NCBI RefSeq assembly: GCF_900111125.1
Contig: NZ_FOGE01000020.1
Span: 25,585 to 89,584 of the forward strand
Direction: 5' to 3'
Source: Sphingobium sp. YR768
GTDB lineage: Bacteria > Pseudomonadota > Alphaproteobacteria > Sphingomonadales > Sphingomonadaceae
Length of the DNA: 64,000 bases
A model generated the notes under the pieces. It was not told the DNA's origin. It worked only from the letters and a program-made list of their open reading frames with translations, and ran no database searches. The position numbers were made by a program, and so were the translations under genes. Position 1 is the stretch's first letter. Every line of letters starts with the position of its first letter. Positions 25,701-34,095 of the stretch are shown here, one piece after another.

Positions 25701-25915
25701 TCGTCGGCCGAGTTGCGGACCGCCAACGCTCCGACACCCGCCGCTAAACTCTTCCCGCTGCCATAAGGCGCGATGACCATAGTCGTGGACGCGGGTTCGA
25801 CGATCGCCGTGATGATCGGAAGTGCGCGGCGCGTCGGACGATAATGTCCGAACCGATCCGGGTACTCCAGATCCTCGACTAGACTGAGTGAGCGGAAAAA
25901 ATCGGCGCCGATCAT
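22730..25915 (-). CDS. sspC: SspC, large ATPase of the single-strand phosphorothioation system
   Basis: 1,061 residues from the ATG at 25,915 (MIGADFFRSLSLVEDLEYPD), which overlaps the sspB stop as ATGA; a longer frame to 25,954 adds 13 residues inside sspB and is less likely. Walker A is APYGSGKSL near residues 49-57; a probable Walker B is HVAIIWDEFGRHL. The rest is long and helical with no further motif I can name. In SspABCD systems SspC is the ATPase acting with SspB and SspD. Overlaps on both sides argue for a single translationally coupled unit with matched stoichiometry. Confidence 0.83.
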   Translation of the reverse strand: MIGADFFRSLSLVEDLEYPDRFGHYRPTRRALPIITAIVEPASTTMVIAPYGSGKSLAAGVGALAVRNSADDRRALMAVLERTDQVDPAVSGALRSRASAPLQGHVVILSGMIDDPIAAIAEALGMTRPPKSVEGFGKAMRDGGWDHVAIIWDEFGRHLEGLVADGRSSELDVVQRLAERVARASGPTMSLTLLLHQNLLAYATRLNDTSRSEWRKIEGRFRPLRMIEDSQEFYRLIADVVSEMRPPESVVIMPRVDQALADEVVKWKWLDGIEDGGQALGILDDVRPLTAGALQILPTLVARVGQNERSLFSFLREIDLTRKVDIEVVYTSFSDAMRTDVGIGGIYRRWIETESARSRADTPLQRMLLAAACLLQLGTSGERRRLPRNVLELAVAETELPAKEIAAAVDELLEAKLLLWRKHTDDVAVWHGADIDVAIRVREERERRSSAFDLRAFLEDRFPAPHIRAPRHNAEFGVNRFLMGRYASVIELAELLEDGDPASGAIVYVLAESKGDIAAARKLAKKSSVHAIIAIPDRPLAAESAAIELISIEALRADKEFVASDPMVTTEIDELQSVAFEELATLLRGVLDPRATGATWYSQGERLDVSPERPGPMAASRLLSQWFDKTPKIANDQLMRNTASRTMQTARVRVVGSILERSGRERLGYEEGDRGAEGSIYRTVIENTGLRPKGSTRFADPDQITDPGFKEVWLRIADFFRTPTGRSGGAYRDLSAFVSTLASAPMGVPLAVMPLLIAAGFKHFSRAMALYDNGRYVADTLGFQFDNMVTNPEGFCVQVLDPTPDLVEYLSEAAYVFSHERPTTSDELVRFAHDALTRWLLTVPDGSRRSQKLGTHAKGLLRTAGGSSDPVQLLLKDLPLALGAKGPSPSLIAKLESARKEIDHLRDQFAQDAVEVIAESFRSADLDVDPLEAVTAWAGCFDAASLDRRDDLRIVDRAVLRKAVETVNGRFSPKSLANTLSSILLQRSLDKWDDRTAAQFRSALRDARERIEAAALDTESPTAALRPIVQARVEELTRMLVKIDETEDSRIRGLQVAGGKR

Positions 25916-26796
25916 GCTGTCGCGCCAATCCGGAGATAGTAGTCGCGCAGCCACTGCTCGACCGGCCTGATCGTAGTCCGCAGATACCGCTCACCGGCCA
26001 GGGTCTCGACGCTGACACCCTTCATCCACATGACACTGGATGCCTTTCCGACCATCTCGTCGATGGCGTCGAGTCCGGCGCAGAAGACGCGGCCCGGTCC
26101 AAAGCGGAGCGTCGCAAGTTCCCTCAGGGAAAGGGCATCCTTGCCGGTCTCCTCAGCAAGTAGCGACGAGCACGCGAGGAAGGCCTCGTTCGGCAGGCCG
26201 ATTGGTGCCCGCGTGCGCTCGAACCGTCGCACGAGTTCATGACGCACCACGAGGCCGAGTTCGCGGAACGGACATGCACCGACGTCGTCGGGATCGACGA
26301 CATCAACCCCCGGCCGCGCGGCATAAGCGCTTAGCAGGCAGGCCACGTCCTTGAGTGCCATTGCCTCGCTTGCCGGACGCATTGCCTTCGCGCGGGTGAA
26401 CTGGAGGAATGACTCCACGCAGGTAGCACGATCGAAAATGCGGTCGGAATAGTCGTTGAAAAACCAGGACCAAACGGTGCCCTCGTGCGTCGCAAGTACG
26501 AGATGGAGAAACCACCACGTGCCTGGCAGTTCACAATACGGATCATGGGTGATGACGAGGTCCGCGATCTCGGACGGCACACGCCCGGTCCTGGCTTCGC
26601 CCTCTGCATCCCGTGCGAGACCGGTGGCCTTGAGCCAGAAACTCAGCGACTCGACCATCTTCGAACCGAGGCCTAAATCGTCGCCGACGTTGGTGCTCGG
26701 ATGGAAAGCTCCATCCCGCCTCATGCGCGACAGGCCCTTGGGCAGCCAACCGTATCGCACCGGGAAGGTGACGTGGCCGCCGTAGGAGAAGCGCAT
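25912..26796 (-). CDS. sspB: SspB, DUF4007 protein (DNA nickase of the phosphorothioation system)
   Basis: 294 residues from the ATG at 26,796, sharing one base with the sspA stop (TGATG); another ATG at 26,811 would overlap sspA by 16 nt. The sequence has the DUF4007 look: N-terminal FSYGGHVTFPVRYGWLPKGL, then GSKMVESLSFWLKATGL, and the central PYCELPGTWWFLH and TVWSWFFND patches. SspB in characterised systems has DUF4007 and nicks one strand at the site to be modified. Presence of DUF4007 next to a short DndC-like protein is the main reason the locus is called Ssp and not Dnd. Confidence 0.87.
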   Translation of the reverse strand: MRFSYGGHVTFPVRYGWLPKGLSRMRRDGAFHPSTNVGDDLGLGSKMVESLSFWLKATGLARDAEGEARTGRVPSEIADLVITHDPYCELPGTWWFLHLVLATHEGTVWSWFFNDYSDRIFDRATCVESFLQFTRAKAMRPASEAMALKDVACLLSAYAARPGVDVVDPDDVGACPFRELGLVVRHELVRRFERTRAPIGLPNEAFLACSSLLAEETGKDALSLRELATLRFGPGRVFCAGLDAIDEMVGKASSVMWMKGVSVETLAGERYLRTTIRPVEQWLRDYYLRIGATA

Positions 26797-28010
26797 CAAG
26801 CTCGTGCCCATGCGACGCTCCTCAGATGTCCAACCGAATTGGCGATGATTGACACTGCCTCGTCGATTTCGGCTTCGGAGCTCAGCACGGAGAGCGAGAA
26901 CCGGATGGTCTCAAACGCTTCGATTTCAGCCAGACCCATTGCGATCAGTACGTGTGACGGCTCTGGCCGGCGGCTGGCACAAGCCGATCCCTGAGATGCC
27001 GCGACACCGCGACTGTCCAGCTGGGCGATCATGGACATACCATCGACGCCAGGAAACCTCACGCTGGAGATGTTGGGTAGGCGTTCCTTGGCGCTAAAGA
27101 GACTTGCGTCGGGGATGGCAACGCGCAGTCCGGCTTCCAGCCGGTCGCGTAGCGCCTTCATGCGCTCAACTAATTTGCTCATCGCCTTGGCACGCCGATC
27201 GCACGCCGCGCCGAAGCCAGCGATCAAAGGTACCGCCTCGGTGCCCGCTCTGAGTGCGCTTTCCTGATCACCGCCGACGAGTAGGGGAGCTAGCAATATG
27301 CCCCTTTCTGCCGCCACAATTGCTCCCACGCCCATCGGCGCGTGCAGCTTGTGCCCGGAGACCGTGATCACGTCTGGACCAAGGCCAGGCGACAGATCGA
27401 TGGGCAGCTTACCAAAGGCCTGCGCCGCGTCGGAGTGGAACGTCGTCATCGGACGTGTCGCCAGCATCGCCGCGATTTCTGCGATCGGCTGGATCACGCC
27501 AGTCTCACTGTTCGCGAACTGGATCGAGACGAGAAGCGGACCCTGTGCCGACCCGATCAGGGATTCCAGCCGGTGGAGATCCACTATTCCCGCCCCGTCG
27601 ACGGGGACGAAGTGAACTATCGCGCCGGTCAACTTGGCCCGTTCGGCCGAGCGGATAACCGAAGGATGTTCTACCGTGCTGGTGATGATGGTTGCTGCTT
27701 CGATGCCCGCAAAGACGGTGTTATTCGCCTCGGTGCACCCTGATGTGAACGTCACGCCCTCCTCTGCCGCACCAGTGACCAGCGACAGCAAACTGTCGCG
27801 CGCGCGGGCAAGGATCGCGCGCGCGCGGTCTCCGAGCTCGTGGGCGCTCGCCGGATTGGCGGCACCTCCACGGAGTGCGGCAACGACGGCTTCGATCACT
27901 TCTTCGGTGGGTGTGGTGTTTGCGGCGGCATCCAGGTTGATCACCGCGGAAGACGCCTGATGTGAGTAGGGACAGTTATCAATTTTGGTGTTCAACACAA
28001 CTTCTACCAC
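26796..28010 (-). CDS. sspA: SspA, cysteine desulfurase of the phosphorothioation system
   Basis: Up to 404 residues from a GTG at 28,010; GTG at 27,998 and TTG at 27,995 are alternatives, and there is no ATG near the conserved VINLDAAANTTP start, so the true N-terminus is uncertain. It is a class V aminotransferase fold: PLP lysine in SGHKLHAP (Lys221), His115 in TVEHPSV, Asp194 in HSDAAQ, and the catalytic cysteine Cys344 in SQGSACAS. The enzyme takes sulfur from cysteine as a persulfide and passes it to SspD. It is the first gene of the defence operon; the promoter should lie between 28,011 and 28,388. Confidence 0.88.
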   Translation of the reverse strand: MVEVVLNTKIDNCPYSHQASSAVINLDAAANTTPTEEVIEAVVAALRGGAANPASAHELGDRARAILARARDSLLSLVTGAAEEGVTFTSGCTEANNTVFAGIEAATIITSTVEHPSVIRSAERAKLTGAIVHFVPVDGAGIVDLHRLESLIGSAQGPLLVSIQFANSETGVIQPIAEIAAMLATRPMTTFHSDAAQAFGKLPIDLSPGLGPDVITVSGHKLHAPMGVGAIVAAERGILLAPLLVGGDQESALRAGTEAVPLIAGFGAACDRRAKAMSKLVERMKALRDRLEAGLRVAIPDASLFSAKERLPNISSVRFPGVDGMSMIAQLDSRGVAASQGSACASRRPEPSHVLIAMGLAEIEAFETIRFSLSVLSSEAEIDEAVSIIANSVGHLRSVAWARA

Positions 28011-28388
28011 CCCTCGCGCGCTTAAAAGCTTATAGGATCGCGCTCACGCGCCGCCAACGACCCATCCGAACCACTTGTCGCTGCGCGCAACGCACGTGCG
28101 CCTGACGCGGAACATATAAAGAATTAGCATTTTTCCGCAATCGCGAAGGAGGTCTCGAACGTGATGAAGGGGGCACAAGGCGTCCGTCTATCGCTCGCTG
28201 CTTGACGCCAATGGCGGTAGCGGGGCGGACCAAGATTTTCGCACATTTAGGCGGTCGTCACCAGTTGCTGTTCCGGCGACCTTCGCGCCGCGATCCATCG
28301 ACCACAGCAATACTGGTTTAACTGCGGAACGGAGTCGCGTAACCAAGTCGACAAGCCGATCGCGAGTCGGTGCGGGGGATAACTGACG
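28011..28388. other. Divergent intergenic region between ssp operon and 28,389-30,751 operon
   Basis: 378 bp with no supported gene. It must hold promoters for sspA (minus) and for the plus-strand pair. The AT-rich core near 28,111-28,137 is distinct from the GC-rich surroundings. No operator-like palindrome stood out. Short frames here have poor starts and no recognisable sequence. Confidence 0.6.
28113..28140 (-). promoter_or_regulatory. Candidate sigma-70 promoter for the ssp operon
   Basis: Read on the minus strand, a TTGCGG box (28,140-28,135) is followed after 16 nt of AT-rich spacer by TATATG (28,118-28,113). Each box matches the consensus at 4 of 6 positions. This is the most AT-rich spot in the divergent intergenic region and lies about 100 nt before the sspA start. 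It is a pattern match only. Confidence 0.35.
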
Positions 28389-29114
28389 ATGACCAAGGCG
28401 CCTAAAACGCCTCGCGCGGCGCTTGAGCGGCTGCATGAATCCTGCACCCAGGCTATGGCAACCTCGTTCGGTGAGGAACGCGAGGCGCAGCTTGCGCAAC
28501 AATATGTTTTTGGTGCCGAGCTCGAGCATTGGCTGTCTGCGCTTGCAGGGCGTCCTGAGCGGGCCCTGTACGAGGTTGCACACCGCGAATACTTCATCGC
28601 AATGCTCAATCTGGTCCAAGGCCAGTACCGAAACGCTTTTAAGGGACTCCGGCTAGTTCTTGAGCTTCACCTTCAAGGGATTCTCCTTTCCGCCGACCCG
28701 ATCGGTCTAAGTGAATGGCTTCGCAACGCCAAGGACACGTCATGGGCGGCGATCGTCGACGAGGAGAGGGGCGTATTCAGCGTGCGCTTCGCGAAGGCCT
28801 TCTTTCCGGCCCTCGAAGATAGGACCGGGGCCTACAGAGGGGTCGTCCGGACGCTTTACAAGGAACTCTCCGAAACGACACATGGCAACATCTCGAACGC
28901 AATTCAGTTGCCGAGAAGCATCGCGTTCAGCGCGGATGCGTTTAGAACCTGGTGTGAGAAGGCTGAGACACTGAGATCGACGGTTCATTTCGGCTTGGCG
29001 CTTCGCTACTTGGGGGAACTCGACGGTGAGCGCACAGGACTGGTCGAAGCAATGCTACTAGACCGGCTCGGGAGTGTCGCTCCGGTGCGCGAGCGGCTTG
29101 GAGGGCCGGCCTGA
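28389..29114 (+). CDS. Unrecognised 241-residue protein, HEPN-like, paired with an ATPase
   Basis: 241 residues. I do not recognise a named family. The middle reads RNAFKGLRLVLELHLQGILL and later LYKELSETTHGN; an Arg-rich helix and a T-H-G motif at the end of a helix are features of HEPN-like and related helical effector domains, but the match is weak. No signal peptide or membrane segment. Its stop overlaps the next gene's start (TGATG), so the two are a coupled pair. The pair is divergent from the ssp operon within the same cargo block, which suggests a defence or stress role by association only. Confidence 0.65.
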   Translation: MTKAPKTPRAALERLHESCTQAMATSFGEEREAQLAQQYVFGAELEHWLSALAGRPERALYEVAHREYFIAMLNLVQGQYRNAFKGLRLVLELHLQGILLSADPIGLSEWLRNAKDTSWAAIVDEERGVFSVRFAKAFFPALEDRTGAYRGVVRTLYKELSETTHGNISNAIQLPRSIAFSADAFRTWCEKAETLRSTVHFGLALRYLGELDGERTGLVEAMLLDRLGSVAPVRERLGGPA

Positions 29115-30751
29115 TGGCTGAGAATGGTACGGACGACTTCATTATTCGCACCGAGGACCTGCATCCGGACTCGACGTTGGACATCTATGTCCCGAACACC
29201 CGCGACGAGCAGCTTGTGCTCCTGCTCAGGAATCAGACCCCCGTTATCATCGAAGGGAGTCGCGGCACGGGCAAATCGATGCTCCTTCGCGTCTGCGAGC
29301 AGCGACAGCTGAAGGACTTCGCCACCGACAAGGTCTTGCCGATCTACGTCTCATTCAACCGCAGTTCGCTGCTGAAATCGCCGAGTGAGCGACAGTTTCT
29401 CCATTGGATGCTGAGCCGGCTCGCATCGACGATCTTCCGTGCGGTGCAGAAGCAGGGCCTCGCAGCGGCTACCTCGCGTGCATTGAACGTGCTGACTGGT
29501 GGCACCGACGCTACGACAGCCGCGCTGGGCGGAGCCACGAGGCTGGAGCAGGTCGCCCAGGCCTTCGAGGATTCCTATCAGACACCAGATGTGCATGTTG
29601 ACGACGCGGCTGTTCCCACGATCGAGAAGTTCAGGGATGCGATCGAGGATATCTGCGACGATTACGGGATCCGGCGTTTCAACGTGTTGTTCGATGAGGC
29701 AGCTCACATTTTCCGGCCTGAGCAGCAGCGGCAGTTCTTCACGCTGTTCCGTGACTTGCGATCTTCACGCATGACCTGCAACGCCGCCGTCTATCCCGGT
29801 GTGACCTCCTACGGCGGCGTCTTCGAGGGCACCCACGATGCGCGCATCGAGCAACTCGTTCGAGATGTATCCGAGCGTGACTACGCCAAGCAGATGCGTG
29901 ACATTGTGTTGAGGCAGGCCAATTCCACCCTGCAGAAGGATATCGCTGAGCGCGGGGAGAACTTCGATGCTCTCGCTTACGCGGTCAGCGGGAATCCTCG
30001 TCTCCTTCTCAAGACCGTCGCGCTCGCCGGAAAGCTACGCGTCGCCGATGTGCAAGCGGTAATCAAGGATTTCTATCGCGTTCAGATTTGGGCCGAACAT
30101 AGCAGCCTCGCTGAAAGGTATCCTGGGCATAAGGCCCTGATCGACTTCGGGCGAGAGTTTATGCAGGAGACTGTCCTTCCCGAGGCGAAGAAAAAGAATG
30201 ATCGGTGGCGCGAGAATAAGCGCGATGTTCGTAGCAACGTGATCTGGGTTTCGCGAGATGCGCCCGCGGCGGCTAAGGAGGCGATACGCCTCCTCACGTA
30301 CATTGGGGTCCTCTCGCGAATCGATGAAGGCTACAAGGGGACGGCAAGTCAGATCGGTGCCCGGTATGCAATCAACGTGGGATGCCTCGTAGCTGACGAG
30401 GTATCGCCGATTCCTGTGATCGGCGAACTACGAAGGCACAATACCCAGAAAAAATTCACCGAGTTCGGCGCGTCTAATTCGCGATTCGTGGAGATTGAAG
30501 GGATCGTTGGATCGGCCATTGAGGCTGACCTTGCGGTGAACCTCTCTACGCTGTTGGCTAAGCCAATTGCCAAGCTCGATCTAACCGATCATCAGCGGCG
30601 AGCGCTTCTCTCAGTGGGCTTGAGCACAATCCATAAGGCGTTACTTGCCCCAGAGTCAAAGTTTCAGGAAGCGAAGTACATCGGCCCAGTCCGCTCGAAG
30701 AGGATGAAAAACGTGGTAACTGCCGCGGCGCTAGAATATCTCTCTGGGTAA
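29114..30751 (+). CDS. AAA/STAND-like P-loop ATPase, partner of the preceding gene
   Basis: 545 residues. Walker A is GSRGTGKS at 48-55, preceded by TPVIIE; Walker B is NVLFDEAAHIF near residue 192. A sensor-like region follows (RMTCNAAVYPGVTSYGG). AYAVSGNPRLLLK near 290-302 is typical of ORC/Cdc6-like or STAND-type AAA modules (the GNPR element). The C-terminal 200 residues look helical with winged-helix potential (TYIGVLSRIDEGYKG). ATPases of this shape paired with a small helical protein occur in several antiphage systems; no specific system can be named. Complete frame, ATG start coupled to the upstream gene. Confidence 0.72.
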   Translation: MAENGTDDFIIRTEDLHPDSTLDIYVPNTRDEQLVLLLRNQTPVIIEGSRGTGKSMLLRVCEQRQLKDFATDKVLPIYVSFNRSSLLKSPSERQFLHWMLSRLASTIFRAVQKQGLAAATSRALNVLTGGTDATTAALGGATRLEQVAQAFEDSYQTPDVHVDDAAVPTIEKFRDAIEDICDDYGIRRFNVLFDEAAHIFRPEQQRQFFTLFRDLRSSRMTCNAAVYPGVTSYGGVFEGTHDARIEQLVRDVSERDYAKQMRDIVLRQANSTLQKDIAERGENFDALAYAVSGNPRLLLKTVALAGKLRVADVQAVIKDFYRVQIWAEHSSLAERYPGHKALIDFGREFMQETVLPEAKKKNDRWRENKRDVRSNVIWVSRDAPAAAKEAIRLLTYIGVLSRIDEGYKGTASQIGARYAINVGCLVADEVSPIPVIGELRRHNTQKKFTEFGASNSRFVEIEGIVGSAIEADLAVNLSTLLAKPIAKLDLTDHQRRALLSVGLSTIHKALLAPESKFQEAKYIGPVRSKRMKNVVTAAALEYLSG

Positions 30752-30883
30752 GCAATGCAAGAAGTGTTGAGAAAGCGTGCGGGGCAGCAGTTTTCTCAGG
30801 TAAGCAGCGCATAGTCGAGGTTGTCACGAGACATGATGATGAACCGGTAGCACGGGAGGGGCTACGCATGTTAGCGTTTGGTG

Positions 30884-31960
30884 ATGCGCAGGTTCACCAC
30901 TTCTTCTCCCGCCCGGTGCGCAAATTTGGAATTCAAGAGACGAGGCTCGCCGCTAGTGCCCAAACAGTCTGGCTTGCGTTTGCGAATTTCCGGACTGTTT
31001 CGTGGCCTCGCTGATCGGATCGATCCGCCCCTACGTCTCCGCCCACAGGAAAAATTGCAATTGCAAGATCTCCTGTCGTTGCCGGGCGGTGAACGGCTCG
31101 ACTGGCGGTCCCTTGACCAAGGAGAAGTGCGCGTACGCTATCGCGCCACTGACGCTGTCTGGGGCGACGTTGAAGGGAACGGCAACCTCATCGATTTGCG
31201 CGAGCACGTTCGACGAATGTGCGTGGCTGCTCGGGAAATCGGGCAGTTTGCGCAAGGCGATGGCTGGGGTGACGTTGCTCATAATCTCCGCCTCGCCTAT
31301 GCATTGACGGACTTATTCGCTGACACCGATGTCGACGGGTTGAGCATGTGGTGCAACCCGGTAGCCGACTACGAATCCGCAGACAGCGAACTCGCGGCCA
31401 AGCACTTGGCGGCGACGATCGTATTCACCTTTGTTTGGACTGCTTGGGAAAGCTTGATCGACGTGATGGGTGCGGGTGTGGTCGGGAAAGGCGCTAAAGG
31501 GCGCGATATTGTGGTGCGCCTGGCGAGCGGCGAGATGCCTCACTTCCGCGCGGTACTGTTCAACGCGTTTGCCCTTGATTACGGCCAAGTCGATTTCGCG
31601 CACCGCGATATGCGCCGCTTGCTCGATATGGGTTCCCTTCCGGGAATTGCGGCCGAATATCTTCGGCAGTTTCGCAACCGCGTCATTCATGGCGATGTCC
31701 AGAAGCCAGAGCCAGGCGACTGGGGCGATAGCTCAAAATATCGCGCTGACGAGGATCCGCATCTCAGGCGGTTTCACACGAACATCCGGCTACTCTTACT
31801 GTTGCTGCAGATTATCGCACGCAGCCTCGTGGACCGAGGCACTCATCTAGAATCCTGGCTCGAGTATCCCCGTGACGGCAAATCCGCGCTCGAACAGCTA
31901 CATTGCGCCGAACGGTGGTACGACGGTGAGCCGGAAATGGACTTGAATTCTTGGCCTTGA
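30884..31960 (+). CDS. Unrecognised HEPN-like protein
   Basis: 358 residues from an ATG at 30,884 preceded by GTG and TTG in frame; the first ~45 residues are basic and poorly structured, so the true start may be downstream. The clearest motif is FRNRVIHGD near residue 268: Arg, four residues, His, the pattern that marks catalytic HEPN ribonucleases and HEPN-like abortive-infection proteins. A hydrophobic helical segment (RLLLLLLQIIARSLV) follows. It lies 132 nt after the ATPase gene on the same strand. No family is recognised; a defence role is inferred from motif and neighbourhood. Confidence 0.6.
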   Translation: MRRFTTSSPARCANLEFKRRGSPLVPKQSGLRLRISGLFRGLADRIDPPLRLRPQEKLQLQDLLSLPGGERLDWRSLDQGEVRVRYRATDAVWGDVEGNGNLIDLREHVRRMCVAAREIGQFAQGDGWGDVAHNLRLAYALTDLFADTDVDGLSMWCNPVADYESADSELAAKHLAATIVFTFVWTAWESLIDVMGAGVVGKGAKGRDIVVRLASGEMPHFRAVLFNAFALDYGQVDFAHRDMRRLLDMGSLPGIAAEYLRQFRNRVIHGDVQKPEPGDWGDSSKYRADEDPHLRRFHTNIRLLLLLLQIIARSLVDRGTHLESWLEYPRDGKSALEQLHCAERWYDGEPEMDLNSWP

Positions 31961-32082
31961 ATAACGCCAATGTTGCCAGACATTTGAGCGGAACAATACT
32001 CCTGATAGGCCCCTTTATATGGCTGTGATAATGGCTCCCGAGGGTGACAAACGGTGCCACAAGAACACCCTCCGTCTTCCTC

Positions 32083-34095
32083 TCACTCGATCGATGGCCC
32101 GCTACGTCCCCTTCCGACCGACCAGTTGATGCCGTCGCCACGCATCAATCCCGAGACCGATTTTCCGACCTGCCGCTCGAGCGCCGATCGCCACGGCACG
32201 AGCGTGAAATCCCGGGCGCGTTCGATCAGCGCGAAGCGTCCGCTGACGAGATCGACCGAACGGCGATAGACGCCCTCGATCCGGGCTCCCTCGGCAGCTT
32301 CCCGGAATGGCATTTTCATCTCGTCGGCGAGCTGGTCTGCAACCCGCAGCAGTTCGCGTCTCTGCAGCGTGACAATCATGCCGTTCGAAAACGTCGTGCT
32401 GCCCGCAGTTTCTTCGGCCAATCCCTGCGCCACCAGCCACTGCCGACGACGTGCCTGCACCTCCCGCAATTCATGACCTAACCCGGCGTCACGAACCGGC
32501 TCGGGCGCGCCCGACACAAGCTCGCCATCGATCCAGGTCGCAGCATCGGCATCGACCAGCCGGTCGAGCGGCTGCGCCGACAGCATCGTGATCGCGACCG
32601 GACGGTCGCGCAGCCGCGCCGTCTCGTAGGCCGCAACGCGCGCCAGATGGTCCGGATCGATGATCCAGCGACCGGACGGCTCGCGCTCGACTATCCCCGA
32701 TGTCCGCCGCATTGCCTCCAGCCGACGGACATGGGTCTCGGCAAACGCTTCGGTGGCGGTCGGATCGTGACGAAGATGGGCGTCCACGTCATAGCGTCCA
32801 CCATTGGCGGCGGCGACCGCAGTGATGGTCCGATCCACCTCCCGCACTGTCGGGCTGACCGGATCGATCCGCACGATCGCACCGCGCGGCAGTCTGGCGT
32901 CGGCTTCCGTGTCCCCTTCGGTGAAACTCAGGATAGGCTTGCCGATCGCGACATAGTGGCTGCGCCCATCGACGCCATCGACGATCAGATAATGGCGATC
33001 GGCATGCTCGTCGGCGAGCCCATGCGCCAGCACGCGGCCGACCAGCGGGCGGGCATCGGGTGCGGCTGGATCGTAAATCGCCTGGTCGGCCGGTGCTCGG
33101 GCAATCGCGGCGCGCGAAAATTCACGCTGTATCGTTCGGATGATGTCGCCACGTTCGCCTAATGCGCGGAGTGTATCGGCGATGTCGGGCGCGAGCCGGA
33201 AACGTCCGGCGCCGAGCGGCTCGGCCAGGCCCAGGCGCGACAGCTTCGCCAGCCGGCCGGCGCGCATCGTCTGGTCAAAGGCGTCGCGACCGTTGGTCGC
33301 CACCACCCGCTCGGTGTCCGCCCCCTTGAGCAAGGCCCGGTCGATCGAGGTCAGGCGCTCCTGCTCGACTTCGGCGCGCAGCGCCTGCGCGATCTCACGG
33401 TCCGTGCGCGGGCCAAGATCAAGATCGACCAGCTCGGCGGCACGCTCGCGGATGCCGGTTGTCATATAGTCACGGGCGATGACGAGATCGGCGCCGGACA
33501 TGTCCTTCCCGCGCACGACGATATGGGTGTGCGGATGGCCGGTGTTGAAATGGTCAACTGCGACCCAGTCGAGCTTCGTCCCGAGATCCTCTTCCATCCG
33601 GTTCATCAGCCGACGGGTCAGGGGTTTCAGATCGTCATATTGATCGCCATCTTCGGGCGAGACGATGAAGCGTAACTGATGGCGATCATCGGCGCCGCGT
33701 TCGCCGAACGCCTTGCCATCGATGGCGTCGGCATCGCGCCCATAGAGCGTGCCGCGTTCGCCCTCGCGCGTCGTGCCGTCGCGCTGGAGATAGCGCAGGT
33801 GCGCGGCGGCCGCCGATGCGCCCTTGCCGCCGAGCTTGACGATGCTCGCCTTGACGATGACCCGACGACCGTTCGAGGCCGCATGTCCACCACGGCTGGC
33901 AAGCATCCGCCCGACGCCCGCGCCGCGCCCGATCCGGGTGCCCGAAAATGCTCCGCGTGCGAGGCCAGGCGCAGCCGCGCCGCCGCCCGCAAGATTGGCG
34001 GCGGCGAGGACGCGGCCCAGGTAGCGCCGGGCGCGCTTGCCGCCCTGCTGGCGCTGGCGCCCAAGGCGCGGCTCAAAGCTGTCGTCGTCGGCCAT
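32083..34095 (-). CDS. rlxS: RlxS, relaxase/mobilisation nuclease (DUF3363)
   Basis: 670 residues from the ATG at 34,095 (MADDDSFEPRLGRQRQQGG); the frame runs further upstream without supporting sequence. Relaxases nick oriT and lead the strand into the recipient. The metal-binding histidines are in GHPHTHIVVRG (about residues 185-195), followed by VIARDYMTTGIRERA and the DUF3363 region. The early VIVKASIVKLGGKG and LRYLQRDG blocks are typical of RlxS relaxases from alphaproteobacterial elements. oriT should be near; none could be pinned down in the upstream stretch. Confidence 0.9.
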   Translation of the reverse strand: MADDDSFEPRLGRQRQQGGKRARRYLGRVLAAANLAGGGAAAPGLARGAFSGTRIGRGAGVGRMLASRGGHAASNGRRVIVKASIVKLGGKGASAAAAHLRYLQRDGTTREGERGTLYGRDADAIDGKAFGERGADDRHQLRFIVSPEDGDQYDDLKPLTRRLMNRMEEDLGTKLDWVAVDHFNTGHPHTHIVVRGKDMSGADLVIARDYMTTGIRERAAELVDLDLGPRTDREIAQALRAEVEQERLTSIDRALLKGADTERVVATNGRDAFDQTMRAGRLAKLSRLGLAEPLGAGRFRLAPDIADTLRALGERGDIIRTIQREFSRAAIARAPADQAIYDPAAPDARPLVGRVLAHGLADEHADRHYLIVDGVDGRSHYVAIGKPILSFTEGDTEADARLPRGAIVRIDPVSPTVREVDRTITAVAAANGGRYDVDAHLRHDPTATEAFAETHVRRLEAMRRTSGIVEREPSGRWIIDPDHLARVAAYETARLRDRPVAITMLSAQPLDRLVDADAATWIDGELVSGAPEPVRDAGLGHELREVQARRRQWLVAQGLAEETAGSTTFSNGMIVTLQRRELLRVADQLADEMKMPFREAAEGARIEGVYRRSVDLVSGRFALIERARDFTLVPWRSALERQVGKSVSGLMRGDGINWSVGRGRSGPSIE

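Noticed and set aside
21909..28010. Classical Dnd (dndBCDE) phosphorothioation locus
   Set aside because: No DndB, DndD or DndE-like gene is present; the DUF4007 gene and the short PP-loop protein fit Ssp better.
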